NCBI GenBank assembly: GCA_934359255.1
Contig: CAKRLG010000004.1
Span: 62,001 to 126,000, forward strand
Reading direction: 5' to 3'
DNA length: 64,000 nucleotides
Source: an uncultured Ruminococcus sp.
Lineage (GTDB): Bacteria; Bacillota; Clostridia; Lachnospirales; Lachnospiraceae
Below, piece after piece: positions 24,688 to 33,479 of this stretch (the first letter of the stretch is position 1; every line of letters begins with the position of its first letter). The notes below the pieces were generated by a model. That model searched no databases and was not told where the DNA came from. It was given only the letters and a program-made list of their open reading frames with translations. The position numbers and the translations under genes are program-made.

Positions 24688-25618
24688 GATCGAAAGTCTG
24701 ACCAGAAGGTATCCTCATGTAACGGCGTTGGACGGACTGAATATGGAAATCGGGCATGGACAGCTGTATGGGTTTGTAGGACCAAACGGTGCCGGAAAAA
24801 CGACCACGATCCGAATCATATCCGGATTACTGCGGCCGACCTCAGGGAAAGTGTGGATCGATGGTATCCGGGCAGAAAAGGAGACACGCGTCTTAAAAAG
24901 CAAGATTGGCTATGTGCCGGATTTTTTCGGTGTCTATGATAATCTGACGGTGATGGAATATCTGGAATTTTATTCGGCTGCCTATGGGATCGAGGAAAAA
25001 GAGGGGCGCTTAAGGGCTTCGGAGGTACTGGAACGGGTACAGTTATTTCATATTGAAGACCGTATGGTAGATGAATTATCCAGAGGAATGCAACAGAGAC
25101 TCTGTCTGGCCCGTGCCATGATTCACCGGCCGCAGCTTCTGGTGATGGATGAACCGGCATCCGGACTGGATCCGGGTGCAAGGAGAATCTTTAAAGAAGT
25201 GTTACGAAGTCTGTGTGAAGAGGGATATACGGTGCTGATCAGTTCGCATATTCTGTCTGATCTGGCAGATATGTGCAGTAATATCGGAGTTATCCATCAG
25301 GGGAAAATGGTACTGGAAGGTCCCATCGATGAAATCATGACATCTATCGACAGTTCCAATCCGATCCTGATCGAAATATATCAGAATCTGGAGACTGCCA
25401 TTCACCTGCTGAACCGGCACCCGCTGGTATCCAGAATAGCAATCGATAAAAATATAATTTCCATTCTTTTTACCGGAAGCAGGGAAGAAGAGGCACAGCT
25501 TCTGAGACAGCTGGTGGAGCAGAAGGTGCTGGTAACTTCTTTTCGTAGAGAGCATAATAATCTGGAATCTGTATTTTTCCATCTTACAGATCCGGCACAG
25601 GGAGGAATGACAGTATGA
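24680..25618 (+). CDS. ABC transporter ATP-binding protein (exporter type)
   Basis: 312 residues. Walker A GPNGAGKTT (about 34-42), Q-loop near YVPDFFGVYDN, signature LSRGMQQR, Walker B LLVMDEPASGLDPG and H-loop SSHILSD are all present. A C-terminal extension of about 90 residues is typical of CcmA/DrrA-type exporters. Pairs with the permease at 25615, whose start overlaps its stop. Expected to drive export of a peptide, lipid or antibiotic, or to act as a sensory transporter for the VanS-like kinase. Confidence 0.94.
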   Translation: MLKIESLTRRYPHVTALDGLNMEIGHGQLYGFVGPNGAGKTTTIRIISGLLRPTSGKVWIDGIRAEKETRVLKSKIGYVPDFFGVYDNLTVMEYLEFYSAAYGIEEKEGRLRASEVLERVQLFHIEDRMVDELSRGMQQRLCLARAMIHRPQLLVMDEPASGLDPGARRIFKEVLRSLCEEGYTVLISSHILSDLADMCSNIGVIHQGKMVLEGPIDEIMTSIDSSNPILIEIYQNLETAIHLLNRHPLVSRIAIDKNIISILFTGSREEEAQLLRQLVEQKVLVTSFRREHNNLESVFFHLTDPAQGGMTV

Positions 25619-26490
25619 GGAAAAATCCGGTTCTGGAAAATGAAATGAAACGTTACACAAGAAATATGAAATGTGCCTGGATTATTCTTGGCGTGAATCT
25701 GGTTCTGGCATTGTTTGCCCTGATCGCACAGATGGGATTGAGTGGAAGAGAAAATTATATGACGATCCTGCAGTACCGTTTTCCGATCCAGTGTTATGTC
25801 CTGATGGGATATGGTCTGTTCCTTGCCATCTGTATCCTGATCCCGGGGCTGGCAGGAGGTTCTATTGCGGGGGAACGTGAGAGAAAGACCCTGGATCTGC
25901 TTCTCACCACCCATCTGAGTCCCTGGAAAATTATTCTCGGAAAACTGGAATCTTCTCTTTGTCTGATTTTCCTTATTTCCTTTTCCACACTTCCTGTAAT
26001 AGGACTGGTGCTGATCTACGGAGGAATCACTCTGGTGAATCTGTTCCAGCTGATCCTGAATCTTGTCATCACCGGTATATTTATAGGAAGTATCGGTATC
26101 TTTTATTCGGCGATCATGCGTAAAACTACGGTTGCGGTGATTTTAAGTTATGTGACGGTGGTACTTCTGGTGCTGGGAACGGTGGGGATTCTGGTTGGAA
26201 TCGGCTATATTCAGCAGGTGCAGGGAATGTACCGGGATGATTTTACTGGCATCCGGCTTGGTGGGCTGATCTATCTCCTGTATTTTAATCCGGCAGTCAC
26301 GCTTTATGGAATGATCGGACAGCAGACAACCAATGCCTACGGACTGGTACGGCTGTGTGGCTATTTTGGAAATTACAGCCATTCTTTTGGGGTGGAACAT
26401 ATGGTAGAACTGTCGATTCTGGTACAACTGGGCTGTTCCGCTCTTCTCCTGATTGCTGCAGGACGGCATATTAACCCGATGCGGAAATGA
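25615..26490 (+). CDS. ABC transporter permease
   Basis: 291 residues with about six transmembrane helices: near 20-40, 60-82, 110-130, 140-160, 170-195 and 262-283. A conserved cytosolic stretch GERERKTLDLLLTTHLSPWKIILGK after helix 2 is typical of ABC-2 permeases. Overlaps the ATPase gene by 4 bp (ATGA). Last gene of the regulator-kinase-secreted protein-ABC operon. Substrate unknown. Confidence 0.9.
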   Translation: MRKNPVLENEMKRYTRNMKCAWIILGVNLVLALFALIAQMGLSGRENYMTILQYRFPIQCYVLMGYGLFLAICILIPGLAGGSIAGERERKTLDLLLTTHLSPWKIILGKLESSLCLIFLISFSTLPVIGLVLIYGGITLVNLFQLILNLVITGIFIGSIGIFYSAIMRKTTVAVILSYVTVVLLVLGTVGILVGIGYIQQVQGMYRDDFTGIRLGGLIYLLYFNPAVTLYGMIGQQTTNAYGLVRLCGYFGNYSHSFGVEHMVELSILVQLGCSALLLIAAGRHINPMRK

Positions 26491-26524
26491 AAAGGCGTGC
26501 GGATTGCATAAATTCGCATAAATT

Positions 26525-26567
26525 TTACAAATTATAATTTGTAACCACGTCCGAAAAAGGTTATAAT
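26525..26567 (+). promoter_or_regulatory. Promoter of the PHP gene overlapped by a 20-bp perfect palindrome
   Basis: TTACAAATTATAATTTGTAA (26525-26544) is a perfect palindrome whose last six bases are the -35 (TTGTAA). A 17-bp spacer leads to TATAAT (26562-26567). Just upstream GCATAAATT is directly repeated (26506-26514, 26516-26524). This is a strong operator candidate; the cognate regulator is unknown. Confidence 0.65.
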
Positions 26568-26652
26568 AGCTGTAAAGAAATTAGTAATGACTATCTACGG
26601 AAACACAAAAGACAGGTCGTTATAAAAACTGTAGGAAAAGGGGTGGGGATAT

Positions 26653-27441
26653 ATGAAGTTCGATATGCATTGCCATACCAAAGAAGGTTCCATGGATGGA
26701 AAAGTCATGATCGAAGAATATATCAAAAAACTGAAAGAAAAGGGATTCGGCGGCATGCTGGTATCCGATCACAACTCTTATGATGGTTACCGGGAATGGA
26801 GAGATTCCATCAAAGGGAAGAACCATACAGATTTTGTGGTGTTAAAAGGTGTGGAATATGATACGATCGACTGCGGACATATGCTGGTGATCATGCCGGA
26901 GGGAGTGAAGCTGAAACTTCTTGAACTGCGCGGTCTGCCGGCTCAGATCCTGATCATGGTGGTACACAAATACGGAGGAATTGTGGGACCGGCCCATCCA
27001 TACGGAGAAAAATATCTCAGTCTGATCAAAACCCAGGCGAGAAAGAAGTTCCACGAAGAACGGCTGAAAAGCCTGATGGAACAGTTCGACTTTGTGGAAG
27101 TTTTCAATGCCTGCGAATCGGAAGAAGTGAACGAAAAGGCAAGAAAACTGGCAAGAAAGTATCATAAACCCGGATTTGGGGGAAGCGATGCCCACAGACT
27201 GGAATGTATCGGAATGGCGTATACCAAACTGCCGGACAATATCCGCTGTGAATCAGACCTGATTAAATATGTAAAAAGTGTTTCTTATATCACCTGTGGT
27301 GGAACCCGGTACGATAAAACAACAAAAGATAAACTGGGTCCCTTTAATAAACTGCTGGTGGAATCATTCTTTGTATATAATAAAAGCGGTGAACGTCTGC
27401 GCCGCAGAAAACGAATGAAAGAACTGGAAAACCTCCATTGA
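26653..27441 (+). CDS. PHP-domain phosphoesterase
   Basis: 262-residue PHP-superfamily metal-dependent phosphatase. Metal ligands are visible as HCHT (6-9), SDHNSYDGY, GVEYDT, the His in GPAHPYGE, and GGSDAH (about 176-181). Related proteins are histidinol-phosphatase-like or hydrolyse 3',5'-nucleotides; the substrate here is not deducible. The very basic C-terminal tail (RLRRRKRMK) is unusual. GGGGTGGGG lies upstream of the ATG. Stands alone behind the palindrome-bearing promoter. Confidence 0.88.
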   Translation: MKFDMHCHTKEGSMDGKVMIEEYIKKLKEKGFGGMLVSDHNSYDGYREWRDSIKGKNHTDFVVLKGVEYDTIDCGHMLVIMPEGVKLKLLELRGLPAQILIMVVHKYGGIVGPAHPYGEKYLSLIKTQARKKFHEERLKSLMEQFDFVEVFNACESEEVNEKARKLARKYHKPGFGGSDAHRLECIGMAYTKLPDNIRCESDLIKYVKSVSYITCGGTRYDKTTKDKLGPFNKLLVESFFVYNKSGERLRRRKRMKELENLH

Positions 27442-27478
27442 TCAGAAAGATAAATATTAAAATTTTATTAAAAAAATA

Positions 27479-27507
27479 TTGTCTTTCCGGTGTAAAAATG
27501 CTATAGT
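27479..27507 (+). promoter_or_regulatory. Promoter of the cation/proton antiporter gene
   Basis: TTGTCT (27479-27484), 17-bp spacer, TATAGT (27502-27507). Confidence 0.65.
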
Positions 27508-27567
27508 AGGCAACAGTGCGGTTCTGACCGGAAGATGGGAAACCGCAAAACACAGGGAGGAAAAAAT

Positions 27568-28833
27568 ATGGAAACAACGTACAATTTTTTACTGGATCTG
27601 GCATTGATCCTGCTTACTACGAAGATCCTCGGACTGGTAACACGTCGTTACAATATGCCGCAGGTGGTAGGAGCATTGCTGGCAGGTCTCCTGATGGGAC
27701 CGGCCTGTCTTAATATTCTCCATGAGACCACTTTTATTCATGATGCTGCGGAGATCGGAGTTGTGGTTCTGATGTTCTGTGCAGGCATGGAGACCGATAT
27801 CGACGAGTTAAAGAAGAGCGGAAAAGCCTCGTTTGTGATCGCATTGCTGGGTGTTCTGGTACCTCTGGCAGGCGGATTCGCCGTGGCGTATTTCTTTAAC
27901 AAGCCCGGTATTATCGATTCTGATGCAGGAGCCAGTCTGTTTTTACAGAATATTTTTATCGGTGTTATCCTGACGGCAACATCTGTAAGTATCAGTGTGG
28001 AAACACTGAAAGAGATGGGAAAATTAAAAACCCATTCCGGTAATGCGATCCTGGGAGCCGCAATTATCGATGACATTCTGGGTATTATTGCACTGACAAT
28101 TGTTACCAGTATGGCAGACTCTTCCGTAAGTCTCGGTATGGTACTGTTAAAAATTGTAGGTTTCTTTGCATTTGCGCTGATTGCAGGTGTGGCATTCTAT
28201 TATGGCTACAAAAAATGGGAAGAACTGACTAACAGACCACTGCATCGCCATGCGATCATGGTATTTGTATTCTGTCTGCTGCTGTCATACTGCGCAGAAG
28301 TATTCTTCGGTGTGGCAGATATCACAGGTGCTTTCGTGGCAGGTCTGGTAGTATCCAAGACACAGAGAACACAGTGGCTGGCATCCAAATTCGATACGAT
28401 TTCTTACATGCTTCTTTCACCGCTGTTTTTTGCAAGTATCGGTATCAAAGTCGTGCTTCCGTCTATGAACGGAAAAGTTGTGGGATTTACAGTTATTCTG
28501 GTGATCGTCGCAGTGTTGACGAAAGTGCTGGGTTGCGGACTGGGTGCAAAAGTGTGTGGATATAAGAATTACCAGTGTGCCCGTATCGGTGTCGGTATGA
28601 TCTCCCGAGGTGAGGTTGCGCTGATCGTTGCGGATAAAGGATCGGCTCTCGGACTGATGGGATCTTCCTTCCTGGGACCTGTGGTTATTGTAGTTGTGAT
28701 CACGACTATCATAACGCCAATCCTTCTGAAATTTGTATTCCGTTTCGGACCAAAGGGTGCAAGCGGAACAGGTGCTCTCGCAAGCAACTATGAGCAGATT
28801 GAAAAATACCGTGAGGGCGAGATGGAAAAATAA
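27568..28833 (+). CDS. CPA2-family monovalent cation/proton antiporter
   Basis: 421 residues, about 12-13 transmembrane helices, Na+/H+ exchanger (Kef/NapA-like) fold. Conserved features include the N-terminal PQVVGALLAGLLMGP, AGMETDIDELKK, the membrane Asp pair in GAAIIDDILGI typical of electrogenic exchangers, and SRGEVALIVADKG near the end. No RCK/TrkA domain follows. Probably pH and sodium homeostasis. The start at 27568 has AGGGAGG 8 nt upstream; the in-frame ATG at 27535 is less well placed. Confidence 0.92.
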   Translation: METTYNFLLDLALILLTTKILGLVTRRYNMPQVVGALLAGLLMGPACLNILHETTFIHDAAEIGVVVLMFCAGMETDIDELKKSGKASFVIALLGVLVPLAGGFAVAYFFNKPGIIDSDAGASLFLQNIFIGVILTATSVSISVETLKEMGKLKTHSGNAILGAAIIDDILGIIALTIVTSMADSSVSLGMVLLKIVGFFAFALIAGVAFYYGYKKWEELTNRPLHRHAIMVFVFCLLLSYCAEVFFGVADITGAFVAGLVVSKTQRTQWLASKFDTISYMLLSPLFFASIGIKVVLPSMNGKVVGFTVILVIVAVLTKVLGCGLGAKVCGYKNYQCARIGVGMISRGEVALIVADKGSALGLMGSSFLGPVVIVVVITTIITPILLKFVFRFGPKGASGTGALASNYEQIEKYREGEMEK

Positions 28834-28856
28834 ATCAGTCAGTATATCGTTTTTAT

Positions 28857-28886
28857 ACAAAAATCATGCGAAAGCATGATTTTTGT
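28857..28886 (+). terminator. Intrinsic terminator after the antiporter gene
   Basis: A 13-bp perfect stem (ACAAAAATCATGC with its complement) closed by a GAAA tetraloop, ending in TTTTTGT. Confidence 0.85.
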
Positions 28887-28910
28887 GCTATCCGGAGAAA
28901 GACATTATTA

Positions 28911-28939
28911 TTGACATATGAAAATGAGAAATCTATAAT
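28911..28939 (+). promoter_or_regulatory. Aspartate kinase promoter
   Basis: TTGACA (28911-28916), 17-bp spacer, TATAAT (28934-28939): full consensus. It lies inside the upstream extension of the kinase reading frame and so excludes starts before it. The leader is only about 45 nt, too short for a lysine riboswitch. Confidence 0.85.
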
Positions 28940-28991
28940 AGGAGAAAATAAAAAAACCGCATATATACAGCTATGCACAGAGGAGGAAAAC

Positions 28992-30311
28992 ATGAAAAAA
29001 GTAGTGAAGTTTGGTGGCAGCTCTCTTGCCAGTGCGGAACAGTTTAAAAAAGTAGGTGATATCATCCGTTCGGATGAATCCAGACGTTATGTGGTTCCGT
29101 CAGCACCGGGAAAGCGTTTTGATGGAGATATCAAAGTAACCGACATGCTCTATGAATGTTATCGGGCAGCTGAAAAAGGTGAAAAGATTGCAGGAAAGAT
29201 CAAAAAAATCCAGGCGAGATACCAGGAAATTATTGACGGACTGGGGCTGGATCTGAAACTGGATGAACAGTTTGCAGAGATTGAGAAAAACTTCATTGCG
29301 CAGGCGGGAAGTGACTATGCAGCATCCAGAGGAGAATTCCTGAACGGTATCGTGATGGCAAATTATCTGGGTTATACATTTGTGGATCCTGCAGAATGTA
29401 TTTTCTTTGAAGATAACGGGAATCTGGACGGTGAGATGACTTATAAAAAGCTGGCAGAAAGACTGGAAGGAATCGATCATGCAGTCATCCCGGGATTTTA
29501 TGGATCTCTTCATGATGGAAGTGTGAAGACATTTTCCCGTGGAGGTTCTGATGTGACAGGATCTATTGTTGCAAAAGCGATCCATGCAGATCTGTATGAA
29601 AACTGGACCGATGTATCCGGTATGCTGGTAACGGACCCACGTATCGTAGACAATCCGGCTGTCATTGAGACAATTACATATAAAGAACTCCGGGAACTGG
29701 CTTATATGGGAGCCACTGTACTGCACGAGGATGCTATTTTCCCGCTTCGTCAGGAAGGTATTCCGATCAACATCCGTAACACCAACCGCCCACAGGATAA
29801 AGGTACGGTTATTGTGGAAAGCACCTGCTACAAACCGGCCTATACGATCACAGGTATTGCCGGAAGAAAAGGATTTGCCTCTATTAATATCGAAAAAGAT
29901 ATGATGAACTCTGAAATCGGATTTGGCAGAAAAGTTCTTCAGGTATTTGAGGATAACGGGCTGTCCTTTGAACATATGCCTTCCGGCATTGACACACTGA
30001 CTGTGTATGTGCACCAGAGTGAATTCGAAGAAAAGGAACAGAACATTATCTCAGGTCTTCATCGTGCGGTAGCACCGGATGCCATCGATCTGGAAGCAGA
30101 TCTGGCATTGATCGCGGTCGTTGGAAGAGGTATGCGAAGAAACAGAGGTACAGCAGGAAGAATCTTTTCAGCACTGGCACACAATCATGTCAATGTAAAG
30201 ATGATCGATCAGGGATCCAGCGAACTGAATATTATCATCGGTGTGGAAAACCGTGATTTTGAAACTGCGATCCGTGCGATCTACGACATTTTTGTAACCG
30301 CTCAGCTGTAA
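28992..30311 (+). CDS. Aspartate kinase
   Basis: 439 residues. Phosphorylates aspartate at the head of the Lys/Thr/Met/diaminopimelate pathway. Kinase motifs KFGGSSLA (about 5-12) and SRGGSDVTG are present; two C-terminal ACT domains follow (about 300-439; GIAGRKGFASINIEK and IAVVGRGMRRNRGTAGRIFSAL), so feedback regulation is expected. The SAPGKR segment is common in clostridial isozymes. The start at 28992 has AGGAGG 7 nt upstream. Monocistronic. Confidence 0.95.
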   Translation: MKKVVKFGGSSLASAEQFKKVGDIIRSDESRRYVVPSAPGKRFDGDIKVTDMLYECYRAAEKGEKIAGKIKKIQARYQEIIDGLGLDLKLDEQFAEIEKNFIAQAGSDYAASRGEFLNGIVMANYLGYTFVDPAECIFFEDNGNLDGEMTYKKLAERLEGIDHAVIPGFYGSLHDGSVKTFSRGGSDVTGSIVAKAIHADLYENWTDVSGMLVTDPRIVDNPAVIETITYKELRELAYMGATVLHEDAIFPLRQEGIPINIRNTNRPQDKGTVIVESTCYKPAYTITGIAGRKGFASINIEKDMMNSEIGFGRKVLQVFEDNGLSFEHMPSGIDTLTVYVHQSEFEEKEQNIISGLHRAVAPDAIDLEADLALIAVVGRGMRRNRGTAGRIFSALAHNHVNVKMIDQGSSELNIIIGVENRDFETAIRAIYDIFVTAQL

Positions 30312-30332
30312 GGAAGAGGGGAATCCTTTCGG

Positions 30333-30361
30333 TTGACATATAATTGTGAAAATGTTACAAT
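30333..30361 (+). promoter_or_regulatory. Promoter of the repeat-bearing lipoprotein gene
   Basis: TTGACA (30333-30338), 17-bp spacer, TACAAT (30356-30361). Confidence 0.75.
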
Positions 30362-30396
30362 ATGACACAGAGATGAAAAGAATTTGTAACATTTTT

Positions 30397-30426
30397 AGCA
30401 CCTTTACAGTGAAGACTGTGGGTGCT
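30397..30426 (+). promoter_or_regulatory. Leader hairpin of the lipoprotein mRNA
   Basis: AGCACC..ACAGT pairs with ACTGT..GGTGCT around GAAG in the 5' leader, about 40 nt before the start codon and not followed by a T-run. It could stabilise the transcript. Confidence 0.5.
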
Positions 30427-30466
30427 GAATAGTTACTTCATTTTCAAAATAAAAGGAGTAGATAAT

Positions 30467-31246
30467 ATGAGATTAAAAAGGGGATTGCTTGCAGGCATAG
30501 CACTCTGTTGTATGCCGCTTATGACTGCATGCTCAGCAAAAGATACAATCGGTATCCTGGTAGGAAATAACAGTGAAGACACAAAAAAAGAGGAAACTAC
30601 TGTGGATCTGAATGCAGCAAATATTGATGACAGTGTGGAAAAACCACAGATCACATCTGAGATGGGAGATCCGGTTACATACGATCTGCATGGGACTGCA
30701 GATGCGCTGACTGTGGAAGCCACAGTATCCGAAGGAACATTAAGCTATCAGTGGTATCGGAACAATGTGGATTCCAATGGAGGCGGAACAGCCATTGACG
30801 GAGCAACAGAAGCCACCTATACACCGCCGACCACTGAGTCCGGAACTGTTTACTATTATGTAGTAGTAACCAACACAGTAGGTGACGGAGTTCAGCTGAC
30901 AGCCAGCGGAACCAAATGTGTTACTGTTACTGAGCAGGAAGCAGCACCGGAAGAAACCGGGGATGCACAGGAAGAGACTGCAGAAGAGACTACAGAAGCA
31001 GCAGCTTCCGGAAGCTGGCAGCAGACCGATGGAAACTGGTGGTATCAGAATGCGGACGGAACTTATCCGACCAGCAGCTGGCAGGAGATTGACGGTCAGT
31101 GGTATGTGTTTGATGAGAACGGATATGTGCGTACCGGCTGGTATCAGGAAGGAGATAAGTGGTATTATCTCCAGGAAAACGGCGCAATGGCACATGATAC
31201 GGATGTAGACGGTTATCATCTGGGATCTGACGGTGTGATGCAGTAA
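30467..31246 (+). CDS. Lipoprotein with Ig-like domain and C-terminal cell-wall-binding repeats
   Basis: 259 residues. Signal peptide II with lipobox LMTAC, Cys22. An acidic spacer leads to an Ig-like segment (about 65-150; LSYQWYRNNVDSNGGGTAIDGATEATYTPP in two parts is typical of bacterial Ig folds), an acidic linker, then about 75 residues of choline-binding-type repeats (WWYQNADGTYPTSSWQ, WYVFDENGYVRTGWY, WYYLQENGAM). It is thus tied to the membrane by lipid and may also contact wall polymers. The start at 30467 has AAGGAG 8 nt upstream. Function unknown. Confidence 0.85.
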   Translation: MRLKRGLLAGIALCCMPLMTACSAKDTIGILVGNNSEDTKKEETTVDLNAANIDDSVEKPQITSEMGDPVTYDLHGTADALTVEATVSEGTLSYQWYRNNVDSNGGGTAIDGATEATYTPPTTESGTVYYYVVVTNTVGDGVQLTASGTKCVTVTEQEAAPEETGDAQEETAEETTEAAASGSWQQTDGNWWYQNADGTYPTSSWQEIDGQWYVFDENGYVRTGWYQEGDKWYYLQENGAMAHDTDVDGYHLGSDGVMQ

Positions 31247-31278
31247 GGGAAAAGGAAATCTTATAACAGGAAAAACAG

Positions 31279-31308
31279 GGGACTTGTCCGGAAAGGCAAG
31301 TCCCTTTT
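31279..31308 (+). terminator. Intrinsic terminator after the lipoprotein gene
   Basis: GGGACTTG (31279-31286) pairs with CAAGTCCC (31297-31304), followed by TTTT. Confidence 0.85.
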
Positions 31309-31428
31309 GCTTACATTTTCATTGCTTTTTTACACAATGTCTAGTATCATATAGATAGTTGTACGTTACTTGTTCCATGAGAAAAAGGAACAGGGATATG
31401 ACAGGTTTATGGGAAAAGAGGATGAAAT

Positions 31429-32451
31429 ATGAGCGAATATATTAAAGTGGCTGTGGACGCAATGGGTGGCGATTATGCACCGCAGGAACCGGTAAAAGGA
31501 GTAGTCGAAGCACTGCGGGAGAAGCCTGAACTGTTCGTATATCTGGTAGGTCAGGAGGATGTCCTGAAAAAAGAACTGGAAAAATATACGTATCCGAAGG
31601 AACGTCTGGAAGTAGTTCATGCGTCTGAGATCATTGAAACCGGAGAACCGCCGGTACATGCAATTCAGAAAAAGAAAGACTCTTCTCTGGTAAAGGCACT
31701 GCGAATGGTGAGAAGTAAAGAAGCTTCTGCTTTTGTCTCCTGTGGCAGTACAGGAGCTGTACTGGTAGGCGGACAGGTCCTGGTAGGAAAGAGCAAAGGC
31801 GTGGAACGTGCCCCGCTGGCTCCACTGATTCCGACAGCAACCGGTGTTTCCCTACTGATCGACTGTGGTGCCAATGTAGATGCCCGTTCTTCTCATCTGA
31901 TACAGTTTGCGCGTATGGGTTCTATTTATATGGAATATGTTATGGGAGTGAAAAATCCGAAGGTAGGCCTGGTCAATATCGGTGCAGAAGAAGAAAAAGG
32001 AAATGCACTGGTGAAGGAAACCTATCCGTTGTTAAAAGAGTGCAAAGACATTAATTTTATCGGAAATGTGGAAGCCAGAGATATTCCGAAAGGAGTCTGT
32101 GATGTTGTAGTCTGTGAGGCATTCGTGGGAAATGTGATCCTGAAACTGTACGAGGGTGTAGGAGCCACTTTGATCTCCAAGGTGAAAGCAGGTATGATGA
32201 GCACTCTGCGCAGTAAGATCGGAGCCCTTCTGGTAAAACCGGCATTAAAAGAAACACTCAAAAGTTTTGATGCCAGCGAATACGGTGGAGCACCTCTGCT
32301 TGGTTTGAAAGGGCTGGTAGTCAAGGCTCACGGAAGTTCGAAGGCCAACGAGATCAAAAACTCACTGATTCAGTGTATTACATTTTCAAAAGAAGATATC
32401 TGCGGAAAGATTCAGGAGAATATGAAGCAGGATAATAAGGGGGAAAATTAG
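31429..32451 (+). CDS. plsX: Phosphate acyltransferase PlsX
   Basis: 340 residues. PlsX makes acyl-phosphate from acyl-ACP for the first step of phospholipid synthesis. The N-terminal VAVDAMGGDYAP, SCGSTGAVL, IDCGANVD and FVGNVILKLYEG motifs are typical. Peripheral at the membrane. acpP follows after 2 nt. First gene of plsX-acpP-rnc-smc-ftsY-ilvA. A fapR gene and convincing FapR site are not seen upstream. Confidence 0.96.
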   Translation: MSEYIKVAVDAMGGDYAPQEPVKGVVEALREKPELFVYLVGQEDVLKKELEKYTYPKERLEVVHASEIIETGEPPVHAIQKKKDSSLVKALRMVRSKEASAFVSCGSTGAVLVGGQVLVGKSKGVERAPLAPLIPTATGVSLLIDCGANVDARSSHLIQFARMGSIYMEYVMGVKNPKVGLVNIGAEEEKGNALVKETYPLLKECKDINFIGNVEARDIPKGVCDVVVCEAFVGNVILKLYEGVGATLISKVKAGMMSTLRSKIGALLVKPALKETLKSFDASEYGGAPLLGLKGLVVKAHGSSKANEIKNSLIQCITFSKEDICGKIQENMKQDNKGEN

Positions 32452-32453
32452 AG

Positions 32454-32684
32454 ATGGAACTGGAAAAATTACAGCAGATAATTGCGGAAGTACTGAATGT
32501 GGATGCTTCGGAAGTGATGCCAGGGACCACTTTTACCGAGGATCTGGGAGCAGATTCTCTGGATCTGTATCAGATTATTCTGGGAGTAGAGGATGCTTTT
32601 GATATCGAGATTCCACAGGAAGAAGCAGAAAAAATCGTGACGGTGGCAGATGCGATAGATCTGATCCAGAGAGTTGTGGAGTAA
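32454..32684 (+). CDS. acpP: Acyl carrier protein
   Basis: 76-residue acidic four-helix ACP with the phosphopantetheine attachment Ser in GADSLDLYQII (about residue 37). The common DSLD(M/V)VEL is slightly altered to DSLDLYQ. Supplies acyl groups to PlsX and fatty-acid synthesis. Spaced 2 nt from plsX. Confidence 0.95.
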   Translation: MELEKLQQIIAEVLNVDASEVMPGTTFTEDLGADSLDLYQIILGVEDAFDIEIPQEEAEKIVTVADAIDLIQRVVE

Positions 32685-32770
32685 ATGATTCTCTGGCAGA
32701 ACAGGGAACAGTCACAGGGCAATATGCAATCACCGAAGGTGATATGTGAGAAATGAAAACGGGAGAAAAT

Positions 32771-33472
32771 ATGAGAGAATTAAAGGAATTGGAAAAAAGG
32801 ATTGAATATCATTTTCAGAATCCGGAGCTTCTGGAAAAGGCATTGCGTCACAGCTCCTATGCCAATGAACATAAGATGAACCGGATCGAATGTAATGAAC
32901 GGCTGGAGTTTTTAGGAGATGCAGTGCTGGAACTGGTAAGCAGTGAACATTTATTTGCACAGTTTCCGCAGATGCCGGAGGGAGAACTGACCAGACTGCG
33001 TGCAAGCCTGGTATGCGAGCCGACACTGGCATTTTGCGCCAGAGAGATTGAACTGGGAAGCTTTCTTCGTCTGGGAAAAGGAGAAGAAATGACAGGTGGA
33101 CGTCACAGAGATTCGGTAACTTCGGATGCACTGGAGTCTGTAATCGGTGCGGTTTATCTGGATGGTGGATTTGCTAATGCAAAAGAGTTTGTACTGAAAT
33201 ATGTGTTAAATGATATGGAACACAAAAAACTCTTTTTTGATAGCAAGACTATCTTCCAGGAGATGGTACAGGGAAATATCCCGGGAGAGATTTCCTACCA
33301 TCCGCTTGGTGAGAGCGGACCAGATCATGACAAGACCTTTTCCGTGGAAGTATGGATCGGTGAGCAGTGCATGGGACAGGGAAGCGGAAGAACCAAGAAA
33401 GCTGCAGAACAGATGGCAGCATACCGTGCAATCTGCAGACTGAAAGCCATGGATAACAAACAGAAACAGTAG
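32771..33472 (+). CDS. rnc: Ribonuclease III
   Basis: About 233 residues. RNase III cleaves double-stranded RNA in rRNA and mRNA processing. The signature ERLEFLGDAVLEL, the second acidic motif DALESVIGAVYLDGG, and a C-terminal dsRNA-binding domain (about 155-228; GSGRTKKAAEQMAAYRAI) are complete. I choose 32771 (GGGAG 7 nt upstream); an ATG at 32753 is also in frame. A small ATCACC/GGTGAT hairpin (32729-32743) lies between acpP and rnc. smc follows after 7 nt. Confidence 0.96.
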   Translation: MRELKELEKRIEYHFQNPELLEKALRHSSYANEHKMNRIECNERLEFLGDAVLELVSSEHLFAQFPQMPEGELTRLRASLVCEPTLAFCAREIELGSFLRLGKGEEMTGGRHRDSVTSDALESVIGAVYLDGGFANAKEFVLKYVLNDMEHKKLFFDSKTIFQEMVQGNIPGEISYHPLGESGPDHDKTFSVEVWIGEQCMGQGSGRTKKAAEQMAAYRAICRLKAMDNKQKQ

Positions 33473-33479
33473 GTGACGT

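Noticed and set aside
28911..28991. Possible lysine riboswitch before aspartate kinase
   Set aside because: A consensus promoter leaves a leader of only about 45 nt, too short for the aptamer.
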